Shown one piece after another: positions 1-5,254 of a DNA stretch of 11,315 nucleotides. The stretch is taken from the NCBI GenBank assembly GCA_035282925.1, contig DATEUW010000018.1, forward strand, positions 1-11,315. Direction: 5' to 3'. Both the position numbers and the translations under genes were made by a program. A model generated the notes under the pieces. That model was not told the DNA's origin. It searched no databases and was given only the letters and a program-made list of their open reading frames with translations. This stretch comes from ASMP01 sp035282925. Lineage in GTDB: Archaea > Nanobdellota > Nanobdellia > Pacearchaeales > GW2011-AR1. How positions within the stretch are numbered: position 1 is the first letter of the stretch; the number at the start of each line of letters is the position of its first letter.

Positions 1-102
1 TTGATATCTATCTGGGTAATGATTAGCTATGCTTTTATTTCTGTAGTCCCGTTAACAATTCTTTTAGAGGACAAAGGGGCAGGGGTGGAAAAAAATAGAT
101 AG
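1..102 (+). CDS. C-terminal end of an unidentified membrane protein (partial)
   Basis: An open frame runs from the window edge to a TAG at 100-102 and gives 33 residues. It starts with a hydrophobic stretch rich in Ile, Val, Leu and aromatic residues (about 22 residues, LISIWVMISYAF onward) and ends in the charged tail LLEDKGAGVEKNR. This pattern fits the last transmembrane helix and cytoplasmic tail of an integral membrane protein. The rest of the gene lies to the left of the window, so no family can be named. It converges on the next gene, with only 14 bases between the two stop codons. A chance open frame of this length is possible, but the hydrophobic-then-charged pattern and the tight convergence make a real gene end more likely. 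Confidence 0.55.
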   Translation: MISIWVMISYAFISVVPLTILLEDKGAGVEKNR

Positions 103-116
103 AATCTCCTTTATAC

Positions 117-392
117 TTAATTTTTATTTGATTTTAGGATTTTATTCACAATCTGATTTAATTTTTGCTCTATAGATGTTGGAACCGTGCTGCGATTTTC
201 GTCGACCCAACCAAGTTGCTCGCCGTTTATTCTGACTCTGTGGTAAAGAGAACCCCTGGTTTCTATTATCTCTTTTGCATTTTCGTCTAATATTTTCTCC
301 AGACCATAATTAAAAATTCTTGTTTTATTTCCAGAAAAATATATTTTTACTATTTTTCCGCTGAAGAATTCCAAGCCCGAGATTCTCACCAT
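117..392 (-). CDS. Hypothetical protein, 91 residues
   Basis: I do not recognise this protein. It is small and basic, with no signal peptide, membrane segment or cysteine motif. The N-terminal half (ISGLEFFSGKIVKIYFSG, about residues 4-21) looks like alternating beta strands. The C-terminal third (SIEQKLNQIVNKILKSNKN, residues 73-91) looks like an amphipathic helix with a Lys/Asn-rich end. The middle contains RVRINGEQLGWVDENRS, again strand-like. The start ATG at 390-392 is supported by a TATA-like palindrome centred about 25 bases upstream, which would give a leaderless transcript. It is divergent from kae1 and convergent with the membrane-protein end on its other side. Base composition is AT-rich, like the GNAT gene and unlike the body of kae1. 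Codon phasing and promoter position make it probably real. Confidence 0.6.
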   Translation of the reverse strand: MVRISGLEFFSGKIVKIYFSGNKTRIFNYGLEKILDENAKEIIETRGSLYHRVRINGEQLGWVDENRSTVPTSIEQKLNQIVNKILKSNKN

Positions 393-410
393 TAAAAATC
401 AAGAATTCAA

Positions 411-424
411 AAGATATATATCTT
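411..424 (-). promoter_or_regulatory. Palindromic TATA box for the 117-392 gene
   Basis: AAGATATATATCTT is a perfect 14-base palindrome. Its centre (417.5) lies about 25 bases upstream of the ATG at 392, the usual archaeal TATA-to-start-site distance, so transcription would begin at or beside the start codon. Because it is symmetric it could in principle also be read toward kae1 or bind a symmetric regulator, but kae1 has its own better placed TATA box. Confidence 0.5.
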
Positions 425-446
425 GTGAATCTGAATTAATTTAAAT

Positions 447-454
447 TTTATAAA
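447..454 (+). promoter_or_regulatory. TATA box of kae1, leaderless start
   Basis: TTTATAAA is centred at 450.5, 25-26 bases before the kae1 ATG at 476. The predicted transcript starts at the ATG itself, and no Shine-Dalgarno sequence is present, which agrees with leaderless translation. The same octamer precedes L7Ae (4260-4267) and gyrB (5533-5540), so it is probably the local consensus. Confidence 0.65.
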
Positions 455-475
455 CATCAACTTTCTTGGATATTC

Positions 476-1465
476 ATGGCAACTGTTCTTGGGATAGAAT
501 CAACTGCACATACATTTGGTGTTGCTGTTGTTAGAAATGGGAAAATTCTCTCCAATGTCAAAAGCAGCTATAAGACAGAGAGAGGAGGGATAATCCCTAT
601 GGAAGCCGCAAAGCATCACCAGGAAAACAAGAGAAAAATCTATTCTGAATCGCTTCTTGCTTCAGGGATAAAAGAGGAAGACATCGATGCCATTGCGATT
701 TCCCAGGGCCCTGGCCTTGCTCCGTGCCTTCTTCAGGGAATGGGCTTTGCAAAAGAGCTTTCTGAAAAACTCAAAAAGCCCTTGGTTCCTGTGAATCATT
801 GTGTTGCCCATCTTGAAATTGGGCGTTTGACTGGAGCGAAAGATCCCGTGATGCTCTACGCCTCTGGCGCAAATACACAGATAATCGCGTATTCTGCGGA
901 AAAATTCCGCGTTTTCGGAGAAACTCTCGACATTGGTGTAGGAAATTTCATAGACACCTTTGCCAGATATGCTGGAATTGGATTTCCAGGAGGCCCTGTA
1001 ATCGAAAAACTTGCAGCAGAAGGAAGAGAGTTGGTTAAACTTCCGTACAATGTCAAGGGCATGGATATAACTCTCTCGGGAATCCTAACAAATCTAAAGC
1101 AAAAATTGGAATCTAAAAAGTTTAGAATTCAGGACCTTGCATTTTCCCTGCAGGAAACTGTCTTTGCCATGCTCGTGGAAACTGCAGAAAGGGCAATGGC
1201 ACATACTGAAAAAAAAGAACTGCTTTTAGGTGGGGGAGTTGCCTGCAACAAAAGGCTTCAGGATATGTGCAGAATCATGTGCGAGGAGCGTGGTGCCCGA
1301 TTCTTCTGCCCTGAAAACCAGTTTTTGGTTGACAATGCAGGAATGATAGCATATACCGGTGAAATTTTATTTAAAAATGGAAATTTTATAAAAGTTAAAG
1401 ATATAGATAAATTAGATATTAAACCCCGTCAGCGTACAGACGATGTTGAAGTCGTGTGGAGGTAG
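476..1465 (+). CDS. kae1: tRNA N6-adenosine threonylcarbamoyltransferase Kae1
   Basis: Kae1 (TsaD/Gcp/OSGEP family) transfers the threonylcarbamoyl group from threonylcarbamoyl-AMP to A37 of ANN-decoding tRNAs, as the catalytic subunit of the archaeal KEOPS complex. The 329-residue protein has the ASKHA fold signatures in order: GIESTAHTFGVAV (6-18), AAKHHQENK (44-52), the metal-binding HCVAH with His108 and His112, YASGANTQI (128-136), GETLDIGVGNFIDTFAR (148-164), GFPGGP (169-174), GGGVACN (252-258) and the third metal ligand Asp286 in VDNAGM. It ends at RTDDVEVVWR, where the Kae1 domain normally ends. Many archaea carry a Bud32 kinase fused here; this gene has no fusion and is followed by a GNAT gene. 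The ATG fits a leaderless promoter. The last stretch before the conserved tail (about 1360-1420) is much more AT-rich than the body. A second copy of its last codons lies after the GNAT gene. Confidence 0.97.
   Translation: MATVLGIESTAHTFGVAVVRNGKILSNVKSSYKTERGGIIPMEAAKHHQENKRKIYSESLLASGIKEEDIDAIAISQGPGLAPCLLQGMGFAKELSEKLKKPLVPVNHCVAHLEIGRLTGAKDPVMLYASGANTQIIAYSAEKFRVFGETLDIGVGNFIDTFARYAGIGFPGGPVIEKLAAEGRELVKLPYNVKGMDITLSGILTNLKQKLESKKFRIQDLAFSLQETVFAMLVETAERAMAHTEKKELLLGGGVACNKRLQDMCRIMCEERGARFFCPENQFLVDNAGMIAYTGEILFKNGNFIKVKDIDKLDIKPRQRTDDVEVVWR
1458..1463 (+). promoter_or_regulatory. Shine-Dalgarno site for the GNAT gene, inside the kae1 end
   Basis: GGAGGT lies in the last codons of kae1, with 5 bases between it and the ATG at 1469. 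It is the best spaced Shine-Dalgarno sequence in the window; most other starts here have none. It also encodes part of the conserved Kae1 C-terminus (Trp-Arg-stop), so the match may be partly coincidental. The same GGAGGT recurs at 1970-1975 in the orphan kae1 tail. Confidence 0.5.
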
Positions 1466-1468
1466 AAA

Positions 1469-1939
1469 ATGGAAATATATTTATTAAATAAAAAAGATGT
1501 GAAAGAATATTCTAAAGTTGCTAAGAAAATAATTAATAAAGTACCTTATTATTCTTTAAAAGCAAAAAAGTGGGAAACCAAAAATTTTGAATCAAGTAGG
1601 ATTAGTAAGAATCTAAAGGATAAATCAAAAATTCATGTTGTTGCTAAAGAAAAAAGAAAGATTATTGGATTTCTTTCTGGATACTTTTATGCAGGAACTT
1701 TTTGGGTAGACTGGATAGGAGTTTTAAGAGAATTTAGGAAGAAAAAAGTTTCTCTTGAGCTTTTTAGATATACGGAAAAAGTGGCCAAGAAGAGAGAAGC
1801 CCATAAAATATGGTTTGATTCTAGGACGAATAATAAAGAAGCAATATCTCTTTTTAAAAAGTTAGGTTATAAGAAAATAGTTTTATTAAAAAACCATTGG
1901 TACGGTCATGATTTTTATATATGGCAAAAGTTAATTTAA
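1469..1939 (+). CDS. GNAT family N-acetyltransferase
   Basis: This 156-residue protein has the GNAT pattern: beta strands about residues 54-70 (IHVVAKEKRKIIGFLSGYF), the strand VDWIGVLREFR (80-90) leading to the acetyl-CoA pyrophosphate loop, a helix (95-109), the strand KIWFDSRT (113-120), and motif B NNKEAISLFKKLGYKKI (121-137), which is typical. The end NHWYGHDFYIWQK (142-154) resembles archaeal GNATs that end in a tyrosine-rich final strand. The pyrophosphate loop reads FRKKKVS rather than the usual R/Q-x-x-G-x-G/A, so acetyl-CoA binding may be weakened or altered. The substrate cannot be told from sequence. It starts 3 bases after the kae1 stop, is far more AT-rich (11 G/C in 1501-1560 against 27 in 721-780 of kae1) and is followed by a second kae1 tail, so it looks inserted into the kae1 locus. 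Confidence 0.82.
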   Translation: MEIYLLNKKDVKEYSKVAKKIINKVPYYSLKAKKWETKNFESSRISKNLKDKSKIHVVAKEKRKIIGFLSGYFYAGTFWVDWIGVLREFRKKKVSLELFRYTEKVAKKREAHKIWFDSRTNNKEAISLFKKLGYKKIVLLKNHWYGHDFYIWQKLI

Positions 1940-1977
1940 CATTGAGAACAGATGATGTTTTGGTGAAATGGAGGTAG
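1927..1977 (+). pseudogene. Orphan duplicate of the kae1 3' end
   Basis: Reading from 1927 gives KVNLTLRTDDVLVKWR and then a TAG at 1975-1977. This matches the end of the upstream Kae1, IKPRQRTDDVEVVWR-stop. RTDDV, W and R are identical, and the last 33 bases including the stop match at 23 positions. The two copies share the same TGGAGGTAG ending. The frame differs from the GNAT frame, which it overlaps by a few codons, and no full gene precedes it. The simplest reading is that the GNAT gene was inserted at the 3' end of an ancestral kae1, leaving the old tail stranded while the upstream copy has its own tail. An in-frame ATG at 1921 could begin an 18-residue peptide, but I see no reason to think it is expressed. 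Confidence 0.65.
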
Positions 1978-1988
1978 TTGGTGCTAAA

Positions 1989-3797
1989 TTAAGCTGCGCT
2001 GACTTTGTATTCGCTTATTGTTGCACCTATTTTTGTCTTTAATTCCTCAAGAGCAATTTCTGCCCCTCTTCTGAAATCTCTGTGTAATCTTTGATATCTT
2101 TCCTCAGCCCTGCCAAGAATATTGCCTGCTGCTTTAGAAATTAGCCTTAATTTTTCATGATAATTTCCTTTTCCACTTGCAATAATTCTTCCTGCTTTTT
2201 CAGAGAATTGAACGTATAAACTTTGTGCGTGTGGTATATAATCATCTGCCTCTAATGTGGCTCTTGTGATGTTTCTGAAATGATCAAATTTAATGGCGTG
2301 AGCGACTGCTGTTGTGAAATTGTCTGGTCTTCTCAAAGCAGTTTCAATCAAATATTTTGCGTATTCCCAACCTCCCTCTGCGAAAAGTTGCCCTTTTATA
2401 GATCTGCCGAGAATTACAAGTCCTTCAAGAGCCGATCTTTCTATTCTGTGATGCGGACCCTGATTTTTCTGGAGAGTTCTGCATCTGTCGTAATAATTTC
2501 TTGCATTAAATAATTTACCGAGAAGTTCCTTATATCCTTCTAATAGCTCTTTTTCGCTTAGTTCTGTTCTTGTTTCAAAATTAAACCCTAATTGGTGTGT
2601 GTTGTTTCCGCGAGTTTCTTCCCTGATTCTGCCCTCCCTTTTTAGCCTTTTATATAAGTCGGTTCCTCTCCCTGCAATTAATAACCCAGGCATTGGAACG
2701 GCAATCCCTGCTTCCTGAATGAAATCATACAACATTTTTAAAGAACCTTTCTTTTCTCCATCAGTTCCAACGATAAATCCTCCTGAAACTTCCAAACCTG
2801 CTCGCTGTATCCTTATTACCGCTTCGAGTTGGGACATTTTTGTGTTTTGTCCTTTTTGCATATTTTCCAAAACTTCATTATCAACAGATTCTATACCGAG
2901 AAAGACGTGATTAAATCCCGCTTTTTGCATGCCTTCTAAGATGTCTCTATTATTGGGCCAAGCCAAGTTCATGCTAGCTTCTGTGAATAAAGAAAAGGGG
3001 TATCTTCGTTCTTGCTGCCATTCGGCTATGTGTGGTAGGAGTTGTTTGACACTGTTTCTGTTTCCGATAAAATTGTCATCGACAATGAAAACTTCCCCCC
3101 TATATCCATAGTTATAAAGAGCATTAAATTCTTCAATCATCTGATGGGGAGTTTTCGTTCTTGGTTCTTTTCCGTAGAGTTTTGTGATATCACAGAAATC
3201 GCAGTTAAATGGGCATCCTCTTGAAAATTGGACTGCAGCAGCCCAGTAATTTCCCAAGTCTGTTAAATCCCATCTCGGTAATGGTGTCTTAGTAAGTTCT
3301 ACTTTTCCTCCTTTGGTTAATTGAACTAATCCTCTTGTTCTTTCAGACACATTTTTCTCTGTCCAGAGCCCATTTTTTGCCCCCCTTAATAAGTCTTCCA
3401 GAAATGGCCCGAGAGTGACCTCTGCTTCGCCAGCTACGATATAATCCGCACTGGTCCTTTCAGGATATGTGGTAACAAGAGGGCCCCCAGCCACAACCCT
3501 TTTTCCGAAAAAGCGGGCTCTATCAACTACTTCATTGTGCGAGTCTTCCTGGACAATCATCGTTGAAGTGAATATAAGGTCTGTATTCTTTATCTGCTCG
3601 TCTGTTAAAGGCTCAACGTTTAAATCTATCAGTCTTTGCGCTTCAAACATTTTTTTTGGGAGCATAGCCATCACTGTTAGCAATCCAGTTGGTGTCATTA
3701 TTGCTTTTATCCCAAGATATTCTCTAAGGGATTTTTTGTAGCTCCAAAATGTTTCGGGAAATTCAGGATATATCGGACGGACTCTTATTTTAGCCAT
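1989..3797 (-). CDS. B12-binding-type radical SAM protein with DUF4070-like C-terminus
   Basis: This 602-residue protein (from the ATG at 3797) resembles cobalamin-dependent radical SAM enzymes of the class that includes the hopanoid methylase HpnP and many uncharacterised members. Residues 1-150 form a cobalamin-binding-type Rossmann domain (PTGLLTVMAMLP at 36-47, VVAGGP at 101-106, VAGEAE at 121-126) without a DxHxxG motif. The 4Fe-4S cluster motif CPFNCDFC places cysteines at 195, 199 and 202. Further conserved radical SAM core segments are VDDNFIGN (239-246), FTEASMNLA (271-279) and VFLGIES (298-304). The part after about residue 390 (GFNFETRTELSEKELLEGY) matches the DUF4070 style. A TTG at 3812 would add five residues, but the family begins near MAKIRVRPIYPEF and the candidate TATA at 3818-3832 is too close to the TTG. 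Reaction and substrate are unknown; a methylation or similar alkyl transfer is the family-level guess. It faces kae1/GNAT convergently. Confidence 0.88.
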   Translation of the reverse strand: MAKIRVRPIYPEFPETFWSYKKSLREYLGIKAIMTPTGLLTVMAMLPKKMFEAQRLIDLNVEPLTDEQIKNTDLIFTSTMIVQEDSHNEVVDRARFFGKRVVAGGPLVTTYPERTSADYIVAGEAEVTLGPFLEDLLRGAKNGLWTEKNVSERTRGLVQLTKGGKVELTKTPLPRWDLTDLGNYWAAAVQFSRGCPFNCDFCDITKLYGKEPRTKTPHQMIEEFNALYNYGYRGEVFIVDDNFIGNRNSVKQLLPHIAEWQQERRYPFSLFTEASMNLAWPNNRDILEGMQKAGFNHVFLGIESVDNEVLENMQKGQNTKMSQLEAVIRIQRAGLEVSGGFIVGTDGEKKGSLKMLYDFIQEAGIAVPMPGLLIAGRGTDLYKRLKREGRIREETRGNNTHQLGFNFETRTELSEKELLEGYKELLGKLFNARNYYDRCRTLQKNQGPHHRIERSALEGLVILGRSIKGQLFAEGGWEYAKYLIETALRRPDNFTTAVAHAIKFDHFRNITRATLEADDYIPHAQSLYVQFSEKAGRIIASGKGNYHEKLRLISKAAGNILGRAEERYQRLHRDFRRGAEIALEELKTKIGATISEYKVSAA

Positions 3798-3817
3798 AAG
3801 AAACTCAGACAATAATG

Positions 3818-3832
3818 GTATTTATCTTTATT
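3818..3832 (-). promoter_or_regulatory. Weak TATA-like box for the radical SAM gene
   Basis: On the minus strand this reads AATAAAGATAAATAC. Its centre is about 28 bases upstream of the ATG at 3797 but only 13 from the alternative TTG at 3812, which favours the ATG. The match to the local consensus TTTATAAA is poor. The gene could instead be co-transcribed with the 103-residue gene that ends 93 bases upstream. Confidence 0.35.
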
Positions 3833-3890
3833 TGTATTAAGCCGAGAGAAAGAACAGACGAAGTCATAGCCACACAGAGATAAGGAAAAA

Positions 3891-4202
3891 TTAAGAAATA
3901 ACTCTTGCAACAAGCCCTTTGGGATGAAATGTGTTCCTGAATCTTTTTGCAATCTGTTCTTCTATGAAATATGCCTGATGAGAACGCACCTTGGGTTCTA
4001 ATATAAACCCATTAATAATAAGATAATTCCTGTCAGGAGTAAAGGAAACAAAATCCTTATCTTTTAATACAGACATGGCCTCTTCATAATTTCCTGTCCC
4101 ATCCTGTCTGTCTAACTCCTTTAAACTTTTGAAATAGCCCCAATCAATATCTCTACCCTTAACCAGGTTTTCTTCAATCTCACTCCGCGGTATCACAGTC
4201 AT
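3891..4202 (-). CDS. Hypothetical protein, 103 residues
   Basis: I do not recognise this protein. It has no signal peptide, membrane helix or cysteine pair. Residues 1-50 are charged and probably helical (SEIEENLVKGRDIDWGYF, then YEEAMSVLKDKDF). Residues 50-75 contain strand-like FVSFTPDRNYLIINGFILE. The end is basic (QIAKRFRNTFHPKGLVARV). A small mixed alpha/beta nucleic-acid-binding or helix-turn-helix-like protein would fit, but no motif supports that firmly. The ATG at 4202 has a minus-strand TATA box about 25 bases upstream, so a leaderless start is likely. It lies upstream of the radical SAM gene on the same strand with 93 bases between them, and is divergent from the L7Ae operon, which places its promoter beside that of L7Ae. 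Confidence 0.62.
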   Translation of the reverse strand: MTVIPRSEIEENLVKGRDIDWGYFKSLKELDRQDGTGNYEEAMSVLKDKDFVSFTPDRNYLIINGFILEPKVRSHQAYFIEEQIAKRFRNTFHPKGLVARVIS

Positions 4203-4223
4203 GATTATTTTTATAATTAATCA

Positions 4224-4230
4224 TTTATAA
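4224..4230 (-). promoter_or_regulatory. TATA box of the 103-residue gene
   Basis: On the minus strand this reads TTATAAA within TTCTTATAAATG. It is centred 25 bases upstream of the ATG at 4202, giving a leaderless transcript. The L7Ae TATA box points the other way only about 36 bases to the right. Confidence 0.55.
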
Positions 4231-4259
4231 GAATTTATATTACAAAAACTTACAAAAGC

Positions 4260-4267
4260 TTTATAAA
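4260..4267 (+). promoter_or_regulatory. TATA box of the L7Ae ribosomal operon
   Basis: TTTATAAA, preceded by a purine-rich AAAAGC, is identical to the kae1 box. Using the same 25-26 base spacing as at kae1, transcription would start near 4289, leaving a leader of about 48 bases before the ATG at 4337. That start falls on the first base of the predicted K-turn. Confidence 0.65.
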
Positions 4268-4288
4268 TCATTTTTTGCCTTAATATTT

Positions 4289-4311
4289 ATCCGATGACCT
4301 TATGGGAGGAT
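4289..4311 (+). promoter_or_regulatory. Predicted K-turn in the L7Ae leader (autoregulatory site)
   Basis: The RNA folds as a canonical kink-turn. The outer (C) stem AUCC (4289-4292) pairs with GGAU (4308-4311). A three-base bulge GAU (4293-4295) has U in the third position, as in box C. Tandem G-A pairs form between GA (4296-4297) and GA (4306-4307). A short inner stem CC (4298-4299) pairs with GG (4304-4305) and closes a UUAU loop. Every K-turn consensus position is met. L7Ae is the archaeal K-turn-binding protein, and binding to K-turns in its own mRNA leader has been reported in other archaea. The fold sits at the predicted 5' end of this mRNA, so autoregulation is a direct inference. The G-rich 3' arm resembles a Shine-Dalgarno sequence but lies 27 bases from the ATG. 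Confidence 0.7.
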
Positions 4312-4336
4312 TTATTCTTCCTGTATAAAAATTAAA

Positions 4337-4645
4337 ATGGTAGACATTTATTCAATAATAGAAAAGGCAAGAAAAACTGGAAAAGTTGAAAAAGGGACGA
4401 ACGAAGTTACAAAAGCGATAGAGCGGGGGACTGCGAAGCTTGTTGTCTATGCCGCAGATGTGGAACCCAAGGAGATAGTCCAGCACATTCCTGTTTTATG
4501 CAGGGAAAAGAAAATCCTTTGCAGGGAAGTTGACAGCAAGCAGAAGCTTGGGATTGCAGTTGGGATACCTGTGTCTGCGTCCTCGGTGGCTGTTATCGAA
4601 CCGGGAGATTCTGAAAAAGACATAAATGCATTGAAAGAAAAATAA
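4337..4645 (+). CDS. rpl7ae: Large-subunit ribosomal protein L7Ae
   Basis: L7Ae binds kink-turn motifs in 23S rRNA, in box C/D and H/ACA guide RNAs and in archaeal RNase P RNA. The 102-residue sequence covers the whole L7Ae/L30e/S12e/Gadd45 fold. The RNA-binding segment KGTNEVTKAIERG (19-31) carries the Asn-Glu that contacts the tandem G-A pairs, followed by AKLVVYAADVEPKEIVQHIPVLC (33-55), EKKI (57-60), the segment QKLGIAVGIP (69-78) and VAVIEPG (84-90). It is somewhat shorter than the usual 115-125 residues, mainly at the two ends. It begins the run L7Ae, unknown protein, S28e, L24e, the usual archaeal order apart from the inserted gene. The start has no close Shine-Dalgarno sequence; it reads TAAA-ATG. 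The K-turn in the leader suggests feedback control by the gene product. Confidence 0.95.
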   Translation: MVDIYSIIEKARKTGKVEKGTNEVTKAIERGTAKLVVYAADVEPKEIVQHIPVLCREKKILCREVDSKQKLGIAVGIPVSASSVAVIEPGDSEKDINALKEK

Positions 4646-4646
4646 A

Positions 4647-4922
4647 ATGTCAAGAAAGTATAATATAATCGGCATGTCTGAACGAAGTCTTGTAGAGTTG
4701 TTAAGAGAAAGAGAAATTGAATGTTATCATTTCAAAAACAGGAATCCCGGGCATCCGCAATCTTATGTATTCAATGTAGGTGGCTCAACGATAATTGTGA
4801 ATATACCAGATACCATTCTTAAAGATGGGGTTTTTGTTTTATTAAATGGAAACAGAAATGAAACCGCAATATCTAATCTGGAGAAAATCACCGGTAAGAA
4901 AATAGCGAAATTGTTAATATAA
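4647..4922 (+). CDS. Hypothetical protein, 91 residues, inserted between L7Ae and S28e
   Basis: I do not recognise this protein. Residues 10-24 (MSERSLVELLREREI) look helical. Residues 38-55 (QSYVFNVGGSTIIVNIPD) look like a beta hairpin, VFVLLNGN (62-69) is another strand, and ISNLEKITGKKIAKLL (75-90) is a helix. It has no cysteine cluster, signal or membrane segment. The mixed alpha/beta pattern with a Gly-Gly turn could be a small RNA-binding or toxin-like fold, which is only a guess. The gene fits between the L7Ae stop and the S28e start with one base on each side (TAA-A-ATG at both junctions), so it is translated as part of a ribosomal operon. It is more AT-rich than its neighbours. Archaeal L7Ae and S28e are normally adjacent, so this looks like a lineage-specific insertion. 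Confidence 0.75.
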   Translation: MSRKYNIIGMSERSLVELLREREIECYHFKNRNPGHPQSYVFNVGGSTIIVNIPDTILKDGVFVLLNGNRNETAISNLEKITGKKIAKLLI

Positions 4923-4923
4923 A

Positions 4924-5229
4924 ATGGGCGGCGCAAAACAACAACAGAAATCCAAACAGACACAGCAATCACAGGCTTCGAAAGGAAGCGACAGGATTCT
5001 TACCGCCGAGGCGGTTCCTGCTCTCATTGAGGATATTATAGGAAGAACCGGCTTCCGCGGAGAAATAACCCAGGTCAAATGCCTCGTAACCTCTGGAAGA
5101 GACAAGGGAAGGTCCATAAGAAGAAACGTCAAGGGCCCTGTGAGAATAGGGGATTACCTGATGCTGAGGGAGACAGAAATAGAGGCAAGAAGAATAAAAT
5201 CCAAAGTTACAAAAGGGACTTACACTTAA
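4924..5229 (+). CDS. rps28e: Small-subunit ribosomal protein S28e
   Basis: S28e is an OB-fold protein of the small subunit found only in archaea and eukaryotes. The core is unmistakable: EDIIGRTGFRGEITQVKC (36-53), SGRDKGRSIRRNVKGPVRIG (57-76) and DYLMLRETEIEARRI (77-91). At 101 residues it is longer than the usual 65-75. Residues 1-22 are an extra Gln/Lys/Ser-rich, probably disordered arm (GAKQQQKSKQTQQSQ), and about ten basic residues follow the usual C-terminal ETEIEARR helix. The ATG follows the unknown 91-residue gene by one base. An internal start giving a shorter protein is possible but no good start codon lies before the core, so the extension is probably real. The L24e gene follows after 25 bases. 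Confidence 0.95.
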   Translation: MGGAKQQQKSKQTQQSQASKGSDRILTAEAVPALIEDIIGRTGFRGEITQVKCLVTSGRDKGRSIRRNVKGPVRIGDYLMLRETEIEARRIKSKVTKGTYT

Positions 5230-5254
5230 ACTTTGAAAAACTACAAAAACTAAA

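Noticed and set aside
3798..3812. TTG start giving a radical SAM protein five residues longer
   Set aside because: The family starts close to MAKIRVRPIYPEF, the ATG at 3797 is a stronger start codon, and the candidate TATA box lies only 13 bases from the TTG.
4304..4310. GGGAGGA as a Shine-Dalgarno sequence for L7Ae
   Set aside because: It lies about 27 bases before the ATG, well beyond functional spacing, and forms the 3' arm of the K-turn.
4302..4328. Eight-codon upstream frame (MGGFILPV) in the L7Ae leader
   Set aside because: It begins inside the K-turn loop, has no ribosome-binding context and uses a different frame from L7Ae; the RNA structure explains the sequence better.
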